From: Micromonospora sp. ALFpr18c
Lineage (GTDB): Bacteria > Actinomycetota > Actinomycetes > Mycobacteriales > Micromonosporaceae
Direction: 5' to 3'
DNA length: 56,503 nucleotides
Assembly (NCBI RefSeq): GCF_008868155.1
Contig: NZ_WBKR01000014.1
Span: 1 to 56,503, forward strand
The notes under the pieces were generated by a model that saw nothing but the letters and a program-made list of their open reading frames with translations, was not told the origin of the DNA and did no database searches. Below are positions 40,842 through 48,591 of this stretch, piece by piece. Position numbers and translations under genes: made by a program. The first letter of the stretch is position 1, and the number at the start of each line of letters is the position of its first letter.

Positions 40842-40918
40842 TCGACTCGCGTTCCCTGAAAGCGCGGTGTCCCAGCGACCGGGATACCGCACTTTCGCTG
40901 AAGTTGAGTTGATCATGT
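40838..40918. repeat. Dispersed long-hairpin element, copy 1 (likely bidirectional terminator)
   Basis: Two arms of about 35 nt pair at roughly 26 positions: TGATCGACTC...GTGTCCC on the left and GGGATACC...GAGTTGATCA on the right, around a loop of about 7 nt. It sits between the convergent Nudix and serpin-like genes. A related element lies at 55376-55455 and shares the right-arm pattern (GGATACC, TTTCGC, GAAG, GAGT, GATCA). This suggests an interspersed palindromic family in the genome. Confidence 0.7.
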
Positions 40919-40958
40919 GCCGCGCCGGGCCGCGTCTCAGCGCGCCGAGTCCCGGGCC

Positions 40959-42197
40959 TTAGGCGTCGGCGTCGGGCAACTCCTCGGGCTCGGTGACCCA
41001 GGCGGAGAAGACCGGCACGCCGTGCCACGGCCCGGTGCTGCGATCGGGCCGGGTGTCGGTGGCGACGGCCACCACCGCGTACGGGTGACCGAAGCGCAAC
41101 TCGGCGATCCGGGCGACACCCTCCGGCGGCAGGCTCGTCACCCCGAACATGCCGGTGACCGCCGCCGCCTCGAAGCCGTACCGCCCGAACCGCGCCATCG
41201 CCACCTGCCGTGCCTCGAAGTCCTGCACGGGCAGGGCCAGCGCCGCCGCCAGGGTCGCCGAGGCGGCGGGGAAGCCGAGCGCCGGCGCGGTCAGGTCGTG
41301 CTCGCTGCGGGCTGACCAGCAGGGCAGCACCGCCGTGTGCCGTTCCTCGCGGCCGTCGCGGGCCCGGGTCCGCACTCTCTCCTCGCGGACCGTCCACAGC
41401 GGACCGTCACCGAGCGGCAGGTCGAAGAGGGAGCGGCGACCGGCCGGTGGCGCGCCGTCGGCCGCGCCGGCACTGATCCGGTACGCGGCGGCGAGCACAT
41501 CGGCCGGCGGCACCTGCGGTGCGGCGGCCACCGAGACGACGACCAGGCCCGCGCCGTCCTCCGCCCGGGCCGACGCGGCGTGCACGATCACGTCACCGGC
41601 CTCCGGGGTCGACGCGATGGCGCAGCGGTGACCGTGGCCCGGGCTGCGCAGCGTACGCCGGAGCTGCCCCGCCCAGGCGCTGCCGGCGCCGAGTGCGCGG
41701 GCCTCGGCGACCTCGAACGGCGCGGCCCAGGAGATGCGGGTGGCCAGGGCGCTGGCGAGGGCCACCACCACGTCCGGCCCGACCGTCAGCGGGAACGTCT
41801 CGATCCGGCCGAGCGTGTGCTCGCGTGCCCAGGCGTCCAACCCGGCCTGGTCGGGCAGCGCGCCGACCTCGGTCCGCTCGGGCAGGGCGGCCCGCCAGTC
41901 GGCCCGGCCGCCGTCGCCCTGACCCGGCCGGTGCCAGAGCGCGGTGGCGGACGCGACAAGCGGGTGCGGCGCGTCCAGCAGCGCACGGGCGATGTCGGCG
42001 GCGTCGGCCAGGTCGGTGCCCAGGGCGTCCGCGAGCGCGTCGGCCGCCGGGCGGTCGGCCTGGTCGGTCGCGGCCGTCCCGGCCAGCGCGAGCAGCAGCC
42101 AGGCACCGAACGGGGAGGCGATGTGGTGCCGGTCGCCGATCGTGGCGTGCAGCCGCGCGGCGTACGCGGCGAGCGGCCCGTGCAGCTCGGTCGTCAT
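40959..42197 (-). CDS. Serpin-like protein
   Basis: A 412-residue protein. The opening LAAYAARLHATIGDRHHIASPFGAWLLLALAG resembles the serpin first helices and the N/SP segment. The C-terminal RFGHPYAVVAVATD...GVPVFSAWVTEP resembles the serpin end (HPFLFFI ... GRVxxP). There is no signal peptide, so it would act inside the cell. The reactive-centre loop should lie around AAAVTGMFGVTSLPPEG, but I cannot define a target bond. The assignment is by remote pattern and could be wrong in detail. It converges on the Nudix gene across the hairpin element. Confidence 0.6.
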   Translation of the reverse strand: MTTELHGPLAAYAARLHATIGDRHHIASPFGAWLLLALAGTAATDQADRPAADALADALGTDLADAADIARALLDAPHPLVASATALWHRPGQGDGGRADWRAALPERTEVGALPDQAGLDAWAREHTLGRIETFPLTVGPDVVVALASALATRISWAAPFEVAEARALGAGSAWAGQLRRTLRSPGHGHRCAIASTPEAGDVIVHAASARAEDGAGLVVVSVAAAPQVPPADVLAAAYRISAGAADGAPPAGRRSLFDLPLGDGPLWTVREERVRTRARDGREERHTAVLPCWSARSEHDLTAPALGFPAASATLAAALALPVQDFEARQVAMARFGRYGFEAAAVTGMFGVTSLPPEGVARIAELRFGHPYAVVAVATDTRPDRSTGPWHGVPVFSAWVTEPEELPDADA

Positions 42198-42223
42198 GCC
42201 CCCACTCTGCCCGCCGCCGCGCC

Positions 42224-42739
42224 TCACGACCACAGCTCGAACGGTTCGTCGATCTCCTCGCCGGCCAGGAAGCCACCGATCAGCCGGGGGAGTTGACCGG
42301 GGTAGAAGCGGGCCGGGCTGGCCTCCACCTCGGGCAGCGGCCACCAGCGGAACCCGAAGTAGTCCTCCCGCTCGTAGTCGAGCCGGTGCGCCTCGTCCAC
42401 GTCCGGGCCGGGGCCGGTCAGCCGTACCGCGACGACCACCTCGTCCTGGACGTGGCGCACCTGTCGGTGCAGGAAGGTCGCCCGCCGTCGCCAGGTCGGC
42501 GCGCCGACCTGGTCGGCGCTGACGTCGATGCCGGTCTCCTCGCGCAGCTCCCGCACCGCCGTGTCGCGGTACGTCTCGCCGGCGTTCATGCCGCCGCCGG
42601 GCAGCTCCCACCAGGTGCCCAGCCGCGGATGGTCCGGATCCCGGGTGTGGAACAGCAGCACCCGGTCGGTGTCGTCGAGGACCACGACCCGTACCGCACG
42701 CCGTTCGAGGATCGGCAGGTCGTCGGGCAGCTCAGTCAT
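42224..42739 (-). CDS. Nudix hydrolase
   Basis: A 171-residue protein with a canonical Nudix box (GGGMNAGETYRDTAVRELREE then TGI) at about residues 48-70 and an N-terminal strand VRVVVLDDTDRVLLFHTRD. Members with this long acidic middle and WWELPGGG opening hydrolyse nucleotide derivatives; the exact substrate is unknown. It lies 26 bp upstream of the serpin-like gene on the same strand and may be in an operon with it. Confidence 0.88.
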   Translation of the reverse strand: MTELPDDLPILERRAVRVVVLDDTDRVLLFHTRDPDHPRLGTWWELPGGGMNAGETYRDTAVRELREETGIDVSADQVGAPTWRRRATFLHRQVRHVQDEVVVAVRLTGPGPDVDEAHRLDYEREDYFGFRWWPLPEVEASPARFYPGQLPRLIGGFLAGEEIDEPFELWS

Positions 42740-42805
42740 GGGAGCAGTCTGCCGCAGCCCACCGCCCGCGCCGGGGTGCGGACGGGGGCCGGTAGGCTGC
42801 CCGCC

Positions 42806-43297
42806 GTGGCTGGTCTGTTGAGGAACGTGGCAGCGCGCATCTCCCGGGTGGGCGCGGTGATCCCGTCGCCGCGGCGTACCGGGCCGGGCCCGGCGCAGGT
42901 GGCCCGCCGACGCCAGGTGAGCGCGTTGCAACGGCGGGAGCTGACCTACGCTCCGGAGCGGGACGGTCAGGCCGATCCCGGCGAGATCGTCTGGACCTGG
43001 GTGCCGTACGAGGACGATCCCCGGCAGGGCAAGGACCGGCCGGTGCTGGTCGTCGGCCGGCACAGCCGCACGCTGTTCGGGCTGATGCTGTCCAGTCAGA
43101 GCGAGCGGGACGGGCAGCGGCACTGGTTCGCGCTCGGCCCCGGCGAGTGGGATCGGGACAACCGGCCGAGCTGGGTACGTCTGGACCGCGTGCTCACCAT
43201 GCGCGAGGACAGCATCCGGCGCGAGGGCGCCATCCTCGATCGGCCCCGGTTCGAGCGGGTCGGGCAGGCCCTGCGCGCCGGTTACGGCTGGCGCTGA
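42806..43297 (+). CDS. PemK/MazF-like protein, apparently solitary
   Basis: A 163-residue protein whose C-terminal 110 residues resemble the MazF/PemK fold: GEIVWTWVPYEDDPRQGKDRPVLVVG is the family entry (x-G-x-V ... K-x-R-P-V-L-V-V), followed by WVRLDRVLTM. The N-terminal 50 residues are basic and Pro-rich, longer than in plain toxins. The GTG at 42806 lies 8 bp after a TAGGCT -10-like box, so the message may be leaderless. No antitoxin gene is adjacent, so it may be a domesticated nuclease and not an active toxin. It diverges from the Nudix gene. Confidence 0.72.
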   Translation: MAGLLRNVAARISRVGAVIPSPRRTGPGPAQVARRRQVSALQRRELTYAPERDGQADPGEIVWTWVPYEDDPRQGKDRPVLVVGRHSRTLFGLMLSSQSERDGQRHWFALGPGEWDRDNRPSWVRLDRVLTMREDSIRREGAILDRPRFERVGQALRAGYGWR

Positions 43298-43315
43298 CGT
43301 ACCCCTGGCGGCCCG

Positions 43316-43660
43316 TCAGGCCGTCGCGCGGCTCGGGCCGTCCGCGGCGCCGCGCGCGTCCGGCGGCGGGTACGGCTGTTCGGCGAGCAGCCGGGCGAGG
43401 TGCGCGCTGTTGAGGGCGAGGGCCTTCGTCGTACGGCCGGTGGTGTCGGGCTTCGGCCCGACGTCGCGGTAGTCCACCGTGTGCAGCGCCTCGCCGACCC
43501 AGTAGGTGGCGCCGGCGGCGGCACAGGTGAAGCCGACCTCGTTGAGTGCCTGCTGCACCTGGCCGATGGTGTGGTGTGCGCCGTCCTCGTTGCCGACGAC
43601 GGCGACGCCGGCCACCTTGCCGTAGGTTAAACGACGCCCGATCAAGATCTCAATCATCAA
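43316..43660 (-). pseudogene. Truncated flavodoxin/NADPH-dependent FMN reductase (C-terminal fragment)
   Basis: The reverse strand from about 43630 to 43316 encodes GKVAGVAVVGNEDGAHHTIG, then TYWVGEALHTVDY, characteristic of the C-terminal half of flavodoxin-like NAD(P)H-dependent reductases. The N-terminal half with the phosphate-binding loop is absent. The open frame is extended by about 12 unrelated residues from an AT-rich junction at 43630-43680. The break coincides with the start of insertion-sequence debris, so the gene was most likely cut by transposition or deletion. It is convergent with the PemK-like gene. Confidence 0.75.
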
Positions 43661-43691
43661 TGAATTCAGATCAACTTACACAGACAACTTG

Positions 43692-43988
43692 ACAAGCTCG
43701 TCTGCACGCCCACAAGAGCCCAGCGATGCGCGCCGCGATCGCCCGCCGGCCTTGGCTACGGGCCTACCAGCTACCTGCCTACGCATCCGAACTGAACCGG
43801 GCCGAGAAGGCCTGGTCAGCGATGAAACGCAGCTTCGCCAACCACTGCGTCCGCACCGCCACCGAACTCGCCGCCGCGGTGAAAAACCGCCTCACACGCC
43901 AGTGATACCGCACCGGCTTGATCGACGGATACCTCACCGGGACGGGTCTATCTCCACCGACCTCAGCCAGACCGCGAAAGGTGTCTAG
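43692..43988 (+). pseudogene. IS630-family transposase remnant
   Basis: One frame encodes LHAHKSPAMRAAIARRPW, then YQLPAYASELNRAEKAWSAM, an in-frame TGA near 43903, and then YRTGLIDGYLTGTGL. This is the C-terminal part of IS630 transposases (consensus LPPYAPELNPVE). The invariant Asn-Pro after LN has become Asn-Arg. The N-terminal two thirds, including the first catalytic Asp residues, is missing. Together with the stop codon this marks a dead fragment. Confidence 0.78.
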
Positions 43989-44115
43989 CGGCACGAAATG
44001 AACACTACGCACAGTCGCGCGGCCCTTACGTGGAAGGCTATGAACCCCGACGAGTCGAGCTGCGTTGTAGTTATTGACTGTTTCTGTTCAGTAAACACCA
44101 GTCTAGGAGGATCTG

Positions 44116-44622
44116 ATGTCCAGCGAACTCCCACGTCGAGACGAACGGTCAGAGGATGGTCTGTCGCTGCCACGCATCTTCGCGTCGCGAGTAGGCAAGC
44201 GTCACGTCTCCTGGGAGGTCGCTCAGGCAGTTCTCGGAGCAGCAAATACGGAACCGGAGGCACCCCGCATGCCGTCGGCGCAGTCGAGGACCAGAGGTGG
44301 CTTCCACCATAACCGGTCCCCGTTCTCAGTCCCAGTCCCAGTCCCACCGCCGGCAGGTATCTCCCGCCATATACCGTCGAAACCCTGGCGACGCCCCGCC
44401 CCGCCCCAACCGCCGCATCCGGTGGTCGACCCGCGGCTCATCCCGTCGGCGGTACCCTTCGTGCCGGGAGCGGCCTCTTTGGTCAGCAGCGTCCCGGCGC
44501 ACAGTCCTGGCGCTTCCGGCCGGCCGGGACCTAGTGGTCAGATCCCCTACGGCCAGGCTCCCTCCAAAACGAATGGACAGGGTGGCGTTGCCTCAGCCCC
44601 AGAGTCGAAGCAAAGTCGGTGA
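44116..44622 (+). CDS. Orphan Pro/Ser-rich hypothetical protein in the IS island
   Basis: A 168-residue ORF with an excellent AGGAGG (5 nt before the ATG) and less extreme GC than its surroundings. The first 60 residues are charged and could fold (LPRIFASRVGKRHVSWEVAQAVLGAA). The rest is Pro/Ser/Gly-rich and probably disordered, including a Val-Pro repeat coded by GTCCCA repeats near 44330. I recognise no family. An imperfect palindrome with arms GACTG/CAGTC lies upstream (44076-44104). It sits between IS630 and IS3/IS5 fragments, so it may be cargo or a chance frame; the ribosome binding site argues for a real gene. Confidence 0.5.
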   Translation: MSSELPRRDERSEDGLSLPRIFASRVGKRHVSWEVAQAVLGAANTEPEAPRMPSAQSRTRGGFHHNRSPFSVPVPVPPPAGISRHIPSKPWRRPAPPQPPHPVVDPRLIPSAVPFVPGAASLVSSVPAHSPGASGRPGPSGQIPYGQAPSKTNGQGGVASAPESKQSR

Positions 44623-44963
44623 GTCACCGAATGGCCGCGTTAAGTAGTGTGGGGATGAGCATCTTGTCGGCGTGGTGAACCGGCGACAGCCCCGGTCCGC
44701 GCTGGACCGGGCGATCCCGGTCATCGCCGCCGCCTGCCGAGTCGTGGTGCCGGTGCTGGTCAACTCCCGGTAAGCGGCCATCAGCGCTTGCCGAGCCCGA
44801 ACACGTCCGGACCGTCCGGCTCGCTCCTGGAGATGTCCTCCAAGAGCTCTCGTGCTTTTCCCACGATCGTCAACGCCGTCTCGGTCCGCGCCAGTTTCGC
44901 CTGCGTCAACTCCAACTCACGGCGCAACCGGGCGATCTCGGCCTGCTCCGCCGGCCTCCCCAC
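44593..44963 (-). pseudogene. IS3-family transposase remnants (end of OrfA, start of OrfB)
   Basis: On the reverse strand, 44963-44781 encodes the leucine-zipper end of OrfA (IARLRRELELTQAKLARTE, TALTIVGKARELLEDI). The stop overlaps an ATG at 44781 (TGATG) for a second frame starting MAAYRELTSTGTTTRQAAAM, TGIARSSADR, like the start of OrfB. OrfB similarity ends by about 44690, with no DDE residues, so the element is truncated on both sides. The upstream end joins an IS5 fragment near 44965. Confidence 0.72.
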
Positions 44964-45292
44964 CGTCTGCCCAGCGTGTGCTGTCGTACCCGCGGTCGAG
45001 GTGGGCGGTGACCTGCTCAGGCCAATGATGGCACAGCTGGGCGCTGCACGCTTCGAAGGTGTCGCGTAGCAGCGGCGAGTCGTGCCGGTTGGCCGGGGCG
45101 CCGGTGACGCCGAGCGGGATGCCGTAGCCGTCGACGCCGGTCGAGCGTTTCATGCCGCCTTGGCCGCGGTTGACCGGTGAGCGGCCGGCCCGGTCGCCGC
45201 CGCGCGGTGCCTTGGTGATCGCGCCGTCGGCGCTGACGTCGGCCAAATCCAGGCCGATCATCCGGTCGTAGGCGTTCGGGGCCAGTTCGTGT
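44960..45292 (-). pseudogene. IS5/IS4-type DDE transposase fragment
   Basis: The reverse strand encodes ELAPNAYDRMIGLDLADVSA, then DGAITKAPRGG, RSPVNRGQGGMKRS, DGYGIPLGVTGAPANRHDSP and HLDRGYDS. This is the middle of an IS5-family transposase, with the first catalytic Asp (DG-ITKAP) present and the C-terminal catalytic Glu region lost at the junction with the IS3 fragment. A stop lies upstream of the visible start. It is a non-functional remnant. Confidence 0.75.
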
Positions 45293-45356
45293 AATCACCC
45301 TCGCCGACGTGGCGCTACGCGACCTTGACCGACGTTGACCGTGCGGGTGCGCCGGC

Positions 45357-46019
45357 TCAGTGCTCGCCCAGCGGGACACTGTCGACGAGCTGCCGGGGTG
45401 CGCGGGTGCCGCCGAGGCTCTTGGCCTGGTACATGGCGGCGTCGGCGCGACTGAGCGCGTCGGTGAGCTGGGCCGGGCCGGTCACCGGTGCGAGCCCGAC
45501 GGAGGCGGTCACCCGGACGCTGCATCCGGACAGCCGGATCGGTGCGGCCACGGTCTCGCTGAGCCGTCGGGTGGCGTGCTCGATCCAGCGCCGGTCGATG
45601 GTGGGGCTGGCGAGCAGCCCGGCGAACTCGTCCCCGCCGAGGCGGGCCACGAGGTTGTCGCCGGCGAACCCGGCGAGCCGCTCGGCCACGCTGATCAGCA
45701 CCTGGTCGCCGGCGGCGTGACCGTACCGGTCGTTGATCTGCTTGAAGTCGTCCAGGTCGAGCACGACGGCAATCAGCGGCTGCCCGGCCGCGTCGGTGAG
45801 CAGGGCGGCCGCGAGGCGGTAGAAGGCGCGACGGTTGGGCAGCCCGGTGAGCGGGTCGTGGCTGGCGGCGTGCCGCTCGGCGGCCAACTCGGCCTGGAGG
45901 TGCCCGATCTCGGCCTCGGCGCGCACCGCCCTGCGGCGCAACTGCCAGGAGGAGAGCAGCGCGCCTGCCGCGCAGATGCCGGAGGCGACACTCATCGGAT
46001 CCGGCACGAGCCCTCCCAT
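45357..46019 (-). CDS. GGDEF-domain protein (probable diguanylate cyclase)
   Basis: A 220-residue protein with one N-terminal hydrophobic segment (about residues 6-25, SVASGICAAGALLSSW), a helix with coiled-coil character (RAEAEIGHLQAELAAERHA) and a GGDEF domain: HDPLTGLPNRRAF, LDLDDFKQINDRYGHAAGD, and the active-site RLGGDEFAGLL. The signature is intact, so synthesis of cyclic di-GMP is expected; no RxxD inhibitory site is evident just before it. ATG 46019 has GGAGG about 11 nt upstream; a GTG at 46058 would add 13 residues. No EAL domain is present. Confidence 0.87.
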   Translation of the reverse strand: MGGLVPDPMSVASGICAAGALLSSWQLRRRAVRAEAEIGHLQAELAAERHAASHDPLTGLPNRRAFYRLAAALLTDAAGQPLIAVVLDLDDFKQINDRYGHAAGDQVLISVAERLAGFAGDNLVARLGGDEFAGLLASPTIDRRWIEHATRRLSETVAAPIRLSGCSVRVTASVGLAPVTGPAQLTDALSRADAAMYQAKSLGGTRAPRQLVDSVPLGEH

Positions 46020-46161
46020 CGCCGCGACCGCCTCCAGTCTCCGGCCGACGCGGCGCACACCGTGCCGGACCCCCGTTTCCCCTGGTGGTTGCCCAGCCAG
46101 GGGTTACTCAAAGTGAACGGATGGGCACCATTCACGTGCGTTATCATGCTCGCCGTCCGGT

Positions 46162-46182
46162 GCAGATGCAATAGCAGATGCA
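46162..46182. promoter_or_regulatory. Direct repeat upstream of a DUF397 gene
   Basis: Two copies of GCAGATGCA start 12 bp apart at 46162 and 46174, in the 255-bp gap between the divergent GGDEF and DUF397 genes. They are a possible operator for one or both. Nothing else clearly gene-like is present in the gap, which is relatively AT-rich from 46095 to 46160. Confidence 0.35.
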
Positions 46183-46274
46183 CGTGCAGCAGCGTCCAAT
46201 GTCGATACCGCACCCCTCGCCGTCACCGCTCCTCCCACGGGCACCGGCGGGCTCGTGAGCAGAAAGACTTCCTC

Positions 46275-46514
46275 ATGCAGCAGCCACCCAATGGTGTCCC
46301 GATCCATCAGCTGCCCCCGCTGACCTGGCAGAAGAGCCGGCGCAGCAACCCCAGCGGCAACTGTGTCGAACTCGCCGAACTGCCCGGGGGAGCCGGCATC
46401 GCGGTCCGCAACTCCCGACATCCGGACGGGCCGGCGCTGATCTACACAGTGGACGAGATCGCCGCCTTCGTGCTCGGCGCACGCGACGGCGACTTCGACC
46501 ATCTGATCAACTGA
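46275..46514 (+). CDS. DUF397 protein
   Basis: A 79-residue protein with the DUF397 pattern LTWQKSRRSNPSGNCVELA, GIAVRNSRHPDGPALIY and a C-terminal helix EIAAFVLGARDGDFDHLI. The start is ATG 46275 behind AGAAAGACTTCCTC. It lies 128 bp upstream of an XRE/DUF5753 regulator on the same strand, the reverse order from the pair at 39.5-40.4 kb. Confidence 0.88.
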   Translation: MQQPPNGVPIHQLPPLTWQKSRRSNPSGNCVELAELPGGAGIAVRNSRHPDGPALIYTVDEIAAFVLGARDGDFDHLIN

Positions 46515-46642
46515 CCGTCCTCCGGCGGCCGGACGGAATCGCCGGGCCGGGAGGAGTTCACCTCACTGTCGGTCCATGGCATGCTTACACGTCGGCCGGG
46601 CCGGGTTCCCGTCCGCGATGGTCGGTATCCGGAGGTCCGCAG

Positions 46643-47530
46643 GTGACGATGGTTCCCGCCGAGGGCGGCCCGACGACCGGGCCCACCGTGCTGCGCATGC
46701 TGCTCGGTGCCCAACTGCGTCGGCTGCGGGAGTCCAGTGGGGTGACTCGTGAAGGCGCCGGCTGGGAGATCAGGTCGTCCGAATCCAAGATCAGTCGGAT
46801 GGAGCTGGGCCGGGTCGGCTTCAAGGAACGCGACGTCTCCGACCTGCTCACCCTCTACGGCGTCACCGACGACGGTGAGCGCGAGGCGTTGCTCAAGCTC
46901 GCGCGCGACGCCAACAGCCCGGGCTGGTGGCACCGCTACGGCGACGTGCTGCCCAGCTGGTTCCAGTCGTACCTGGGCCTGGAGGCGGCGGCCGCGCTGA
47001 TCCGCAGCTACGAGGTGCAGTTCGTGCCCGGGCTGTTGCAGACCCGGGAGTACGCCCGCGCTGTCGTGCTGCTCGGGCACGGCACGGCCGGCGCCGCCGA
47101 GATTGACCGTCGGGTCGCCCTGCGGATGCAGCGCCAGCAACTGCTGCGCCGGGACAACCCGCCGCAGCTCTGGGCCGTGGTGGACGAGGCGGCCCTGCGC
47201 CGTCCGATCGGTGGGGCTGAGGTGATGCGCGGCCAGCTCACCGCGCTCATCGAGGCGACCAAGTCACCCCACATCCGCCTCCAGGTCATCCCCTTCGCCG
47301 CCGGAGGCCACGCTGCGGCCGGCGGTGCCTTCACCATCCTGCGCTTCGGCGACCAGGAGTTGCCCGACATCGTCTACATCGAACAGCTCACCAGCGCGAT
47401 CTACCTGGACAAGCGCGACGACCTGGAATATTACGCGGTGGCGATGGAACGGCTCTGCGTCGAGGCCGAACCGCCGGAGCGTACGCCGGAGATCCTCGGC
47501 CGGTTGCTCGACGAGCACTACCCGGCGTGA
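46643..47530 (+). CDS. XRE-family regulator with DUF5753-type C-terminal domain
   Basis: A 295-residue protein. The start is the GTG at 46643, 7 nt after GGAGG; an ATG two codons later is in frame. Residues 15-75 are a helix-turn-helix (LGAQLRRLRESSGVTREGAG, ESKISRMELGRVGFKERDV). The remainder has FVPGLLQTREYARAVV, LQVIPFAAGGHAAAGGAFTI and EQLTSAIYLDKRDDLEYYAV, the DUF5753 hallmark. It is probably a partner of the DUF397 gene just upstream. A perfect palindrome spans its stop codon. Confidence 0.9.
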   Translation: MTMVPAEGGPTTGPTVLRMLLGAQLRRLRESSGVTREGAGWEIRSSESKISRMELGRVGFKERDVSDLLTLYGVTDDGEREALLKLARDANSPGWWHRYGDVLPSWFQSYLGLEAAAALIRSYEVQFVPGLLQTREYARAVVLLGHGTAGAAEIDRRVALRMQRQQLLRRDNPPQLWAVVDEAALRRPIGGAEVMRGQLTALIEATKSPHIRLQVIPFAAGGHAAAGGAFTILRFGDQELPDIVYIEQLTSAIYLDKRDDLEYYAVAMERLCVEAEPPERTPEILGRLLDEHYPA

Positions 47531-47548
47531 CCCCGGCCGGGGTCACGC
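47525..47548. repeat. Perfect 24-bp palindrome across the regulator stop codon
   Basis: GCGTGACCCCGG is followed directly by its exact complement. It includes the TGA stop of the XRE gene and lies 18-41 bp before a TAGCAT -10-like box (47566-47571) of the next gene. It could be an operator or a compact terminator. Confidence 0.6.
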
Positions 47549-47617
47549 GAGCGTGCGCGCGGCACTAGCATGGTCGGCGACCGGCGACAGTGGACGGACG
47601 CCAGCGCGGAGGCAGCC

Positions 47618-48460
47618 TTGACCACCGACACTTCGGGCACGCCGGCGGGCTCACCGAGCGACCGGATCGACACCTCGGTGCCCCACCCGGCCCGCCGGTA
47701 CAACTACTGGCTGGGTGGCAAGGACAACTTCCAGGCCGACCGTGATTCCGGCGACGCGATGGCGGCGGCCTTCCCGACCATCCGCACCTCCGCGCTGGAG
47801 AATCGCCGGTTCCTGCAGCGGGCGGTGGGCTTCCTGGCCCGTGAGGCCGGCATCCGGCAGTTCCTCGACATCGGCACCGGCATCCCGACCGCCAACAACA
47901 CCCACGAGGTCGCCCAGGCCGTCACGCCCGAGGCCCGGGTTATCTACGTGGACAACGACCCGATCGTGCTCGCGCACGCCCGCGCGCTGTTGAGCAGCAC
48001 TCCGGAGGGTGCCACCGCGTACATCGACGCCGACCTGCGCGATCCGGAACGGATCCTCACGCACCCGGAGTTGCTGCGCACCGTCGACCTGTCGCAACCC
48101 GTCGCGCTCATGCTGGTGGCGGTGCTGCACTTCGTGCCCGACGGCGACGACCCGTACGCGCTGGTGCGCCGGCTGCTCGACGCGCTGCCGGCGGGCAGTT
48201 ACCTGGCCGCCTCGCACGCCACCCACGAGTACCTGCCGCCCGCCGTCGCCGAGGAGGCCAGGGCGGCGGCCAAGGGTGGCGGCCCGCACGGCCTGATCAA
48301 CCTGCGTACCCGGGCGGAGTTCACCGGCTTCTTCACCGGCCTCGACGTGGTCGAGCCGGGCATCACCTCGGTCGCCGAGTGGCGGGCCGAGGGCGAGCCG
48401 CAGCCGCGCCCCTCGGTGGTCGAGGTGAGCATGTACGGCGCGGTCGCCCGCCTGCCCTGA
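47618..48460 (+). CDS. DUF574-type SAM-dependent methyltransferase
   Basis: A 280-residue protein of the actinobacterial Methyltransf_19 group. It carries the signature VPHPARRYNYWLGGKDNFQADR near residue 22, motif I FLDIGTGIPTANNTHE, and VIYVDNDPIVLAHARALL. A TTG at 47618 with GGAGG five bases upstream is chosen; the ATG at 47570 overlaps a TAGCAT -10-like box and has no ribosome binding site. Substrate unknown. Members often neighbour XRE/DUF397 genes, as here. Confidence 0.87.
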   Translation: MTTDTSGTPAGSPSDRIDTSVPHPARRYNYWLGGKDNFQADRDSGDAMAAAFPTIRTSALENRRFLQRAVGFLAREAGIRQFLDIGTGIPTANNTHEVAQAVTPEARVIYVDNDPIVLAHARALLSSTPEGATAYIDADLRDPERILTHPELLRTVDLSQPVALMLVAVLHFVPDGDDPYALVRRLLDALPAGSYLAASHATHEYLPPAVAEEARAAAKGGGPHGLINLRTRAEFTGFFTGLDVVEPGITSVAEWRAEGEPQPRPSVVEVSMYGAVARLP

Positions 48461-48561
48461 CCGCCGCCGCTGGGGGAGTCCGGGCACCTGTCCCGTCGTC
48501 GCGGTCGCCCGCCGGCGTGCGCCACGCCGGTCGGTGCCCGGACGTTCGTCGGCCCGTCGTA

Positions 48562-48591
48562 TTGACCGTCGCCGACCGATCGGGCTAGTCT
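48562..48591 (+). promoter_or_regulatory. Promoter of the lacI-type gene
   Basis: TTGACC (48562-48567) and TAGTCT (48586-48591) are separated by 18 bp. They stand immediately upstream of a perfect inverted repeat at 48590-48622, so a bound regulator would block transcription start. Confidence 0.65.

Noticed and set aside
44326..44345. CRISPR-like short repeats (GTCCCA units)
   Set aside because: Only three or four 6-nt units with no spacers; it is coding microsatellite sequence.
43692..45292. Intact, active insertion sequence
   Set aside because: All three transposase pieces are truncated, one has an internal stop, and no matching terminal inverted repeats with target duplication were found by eye.
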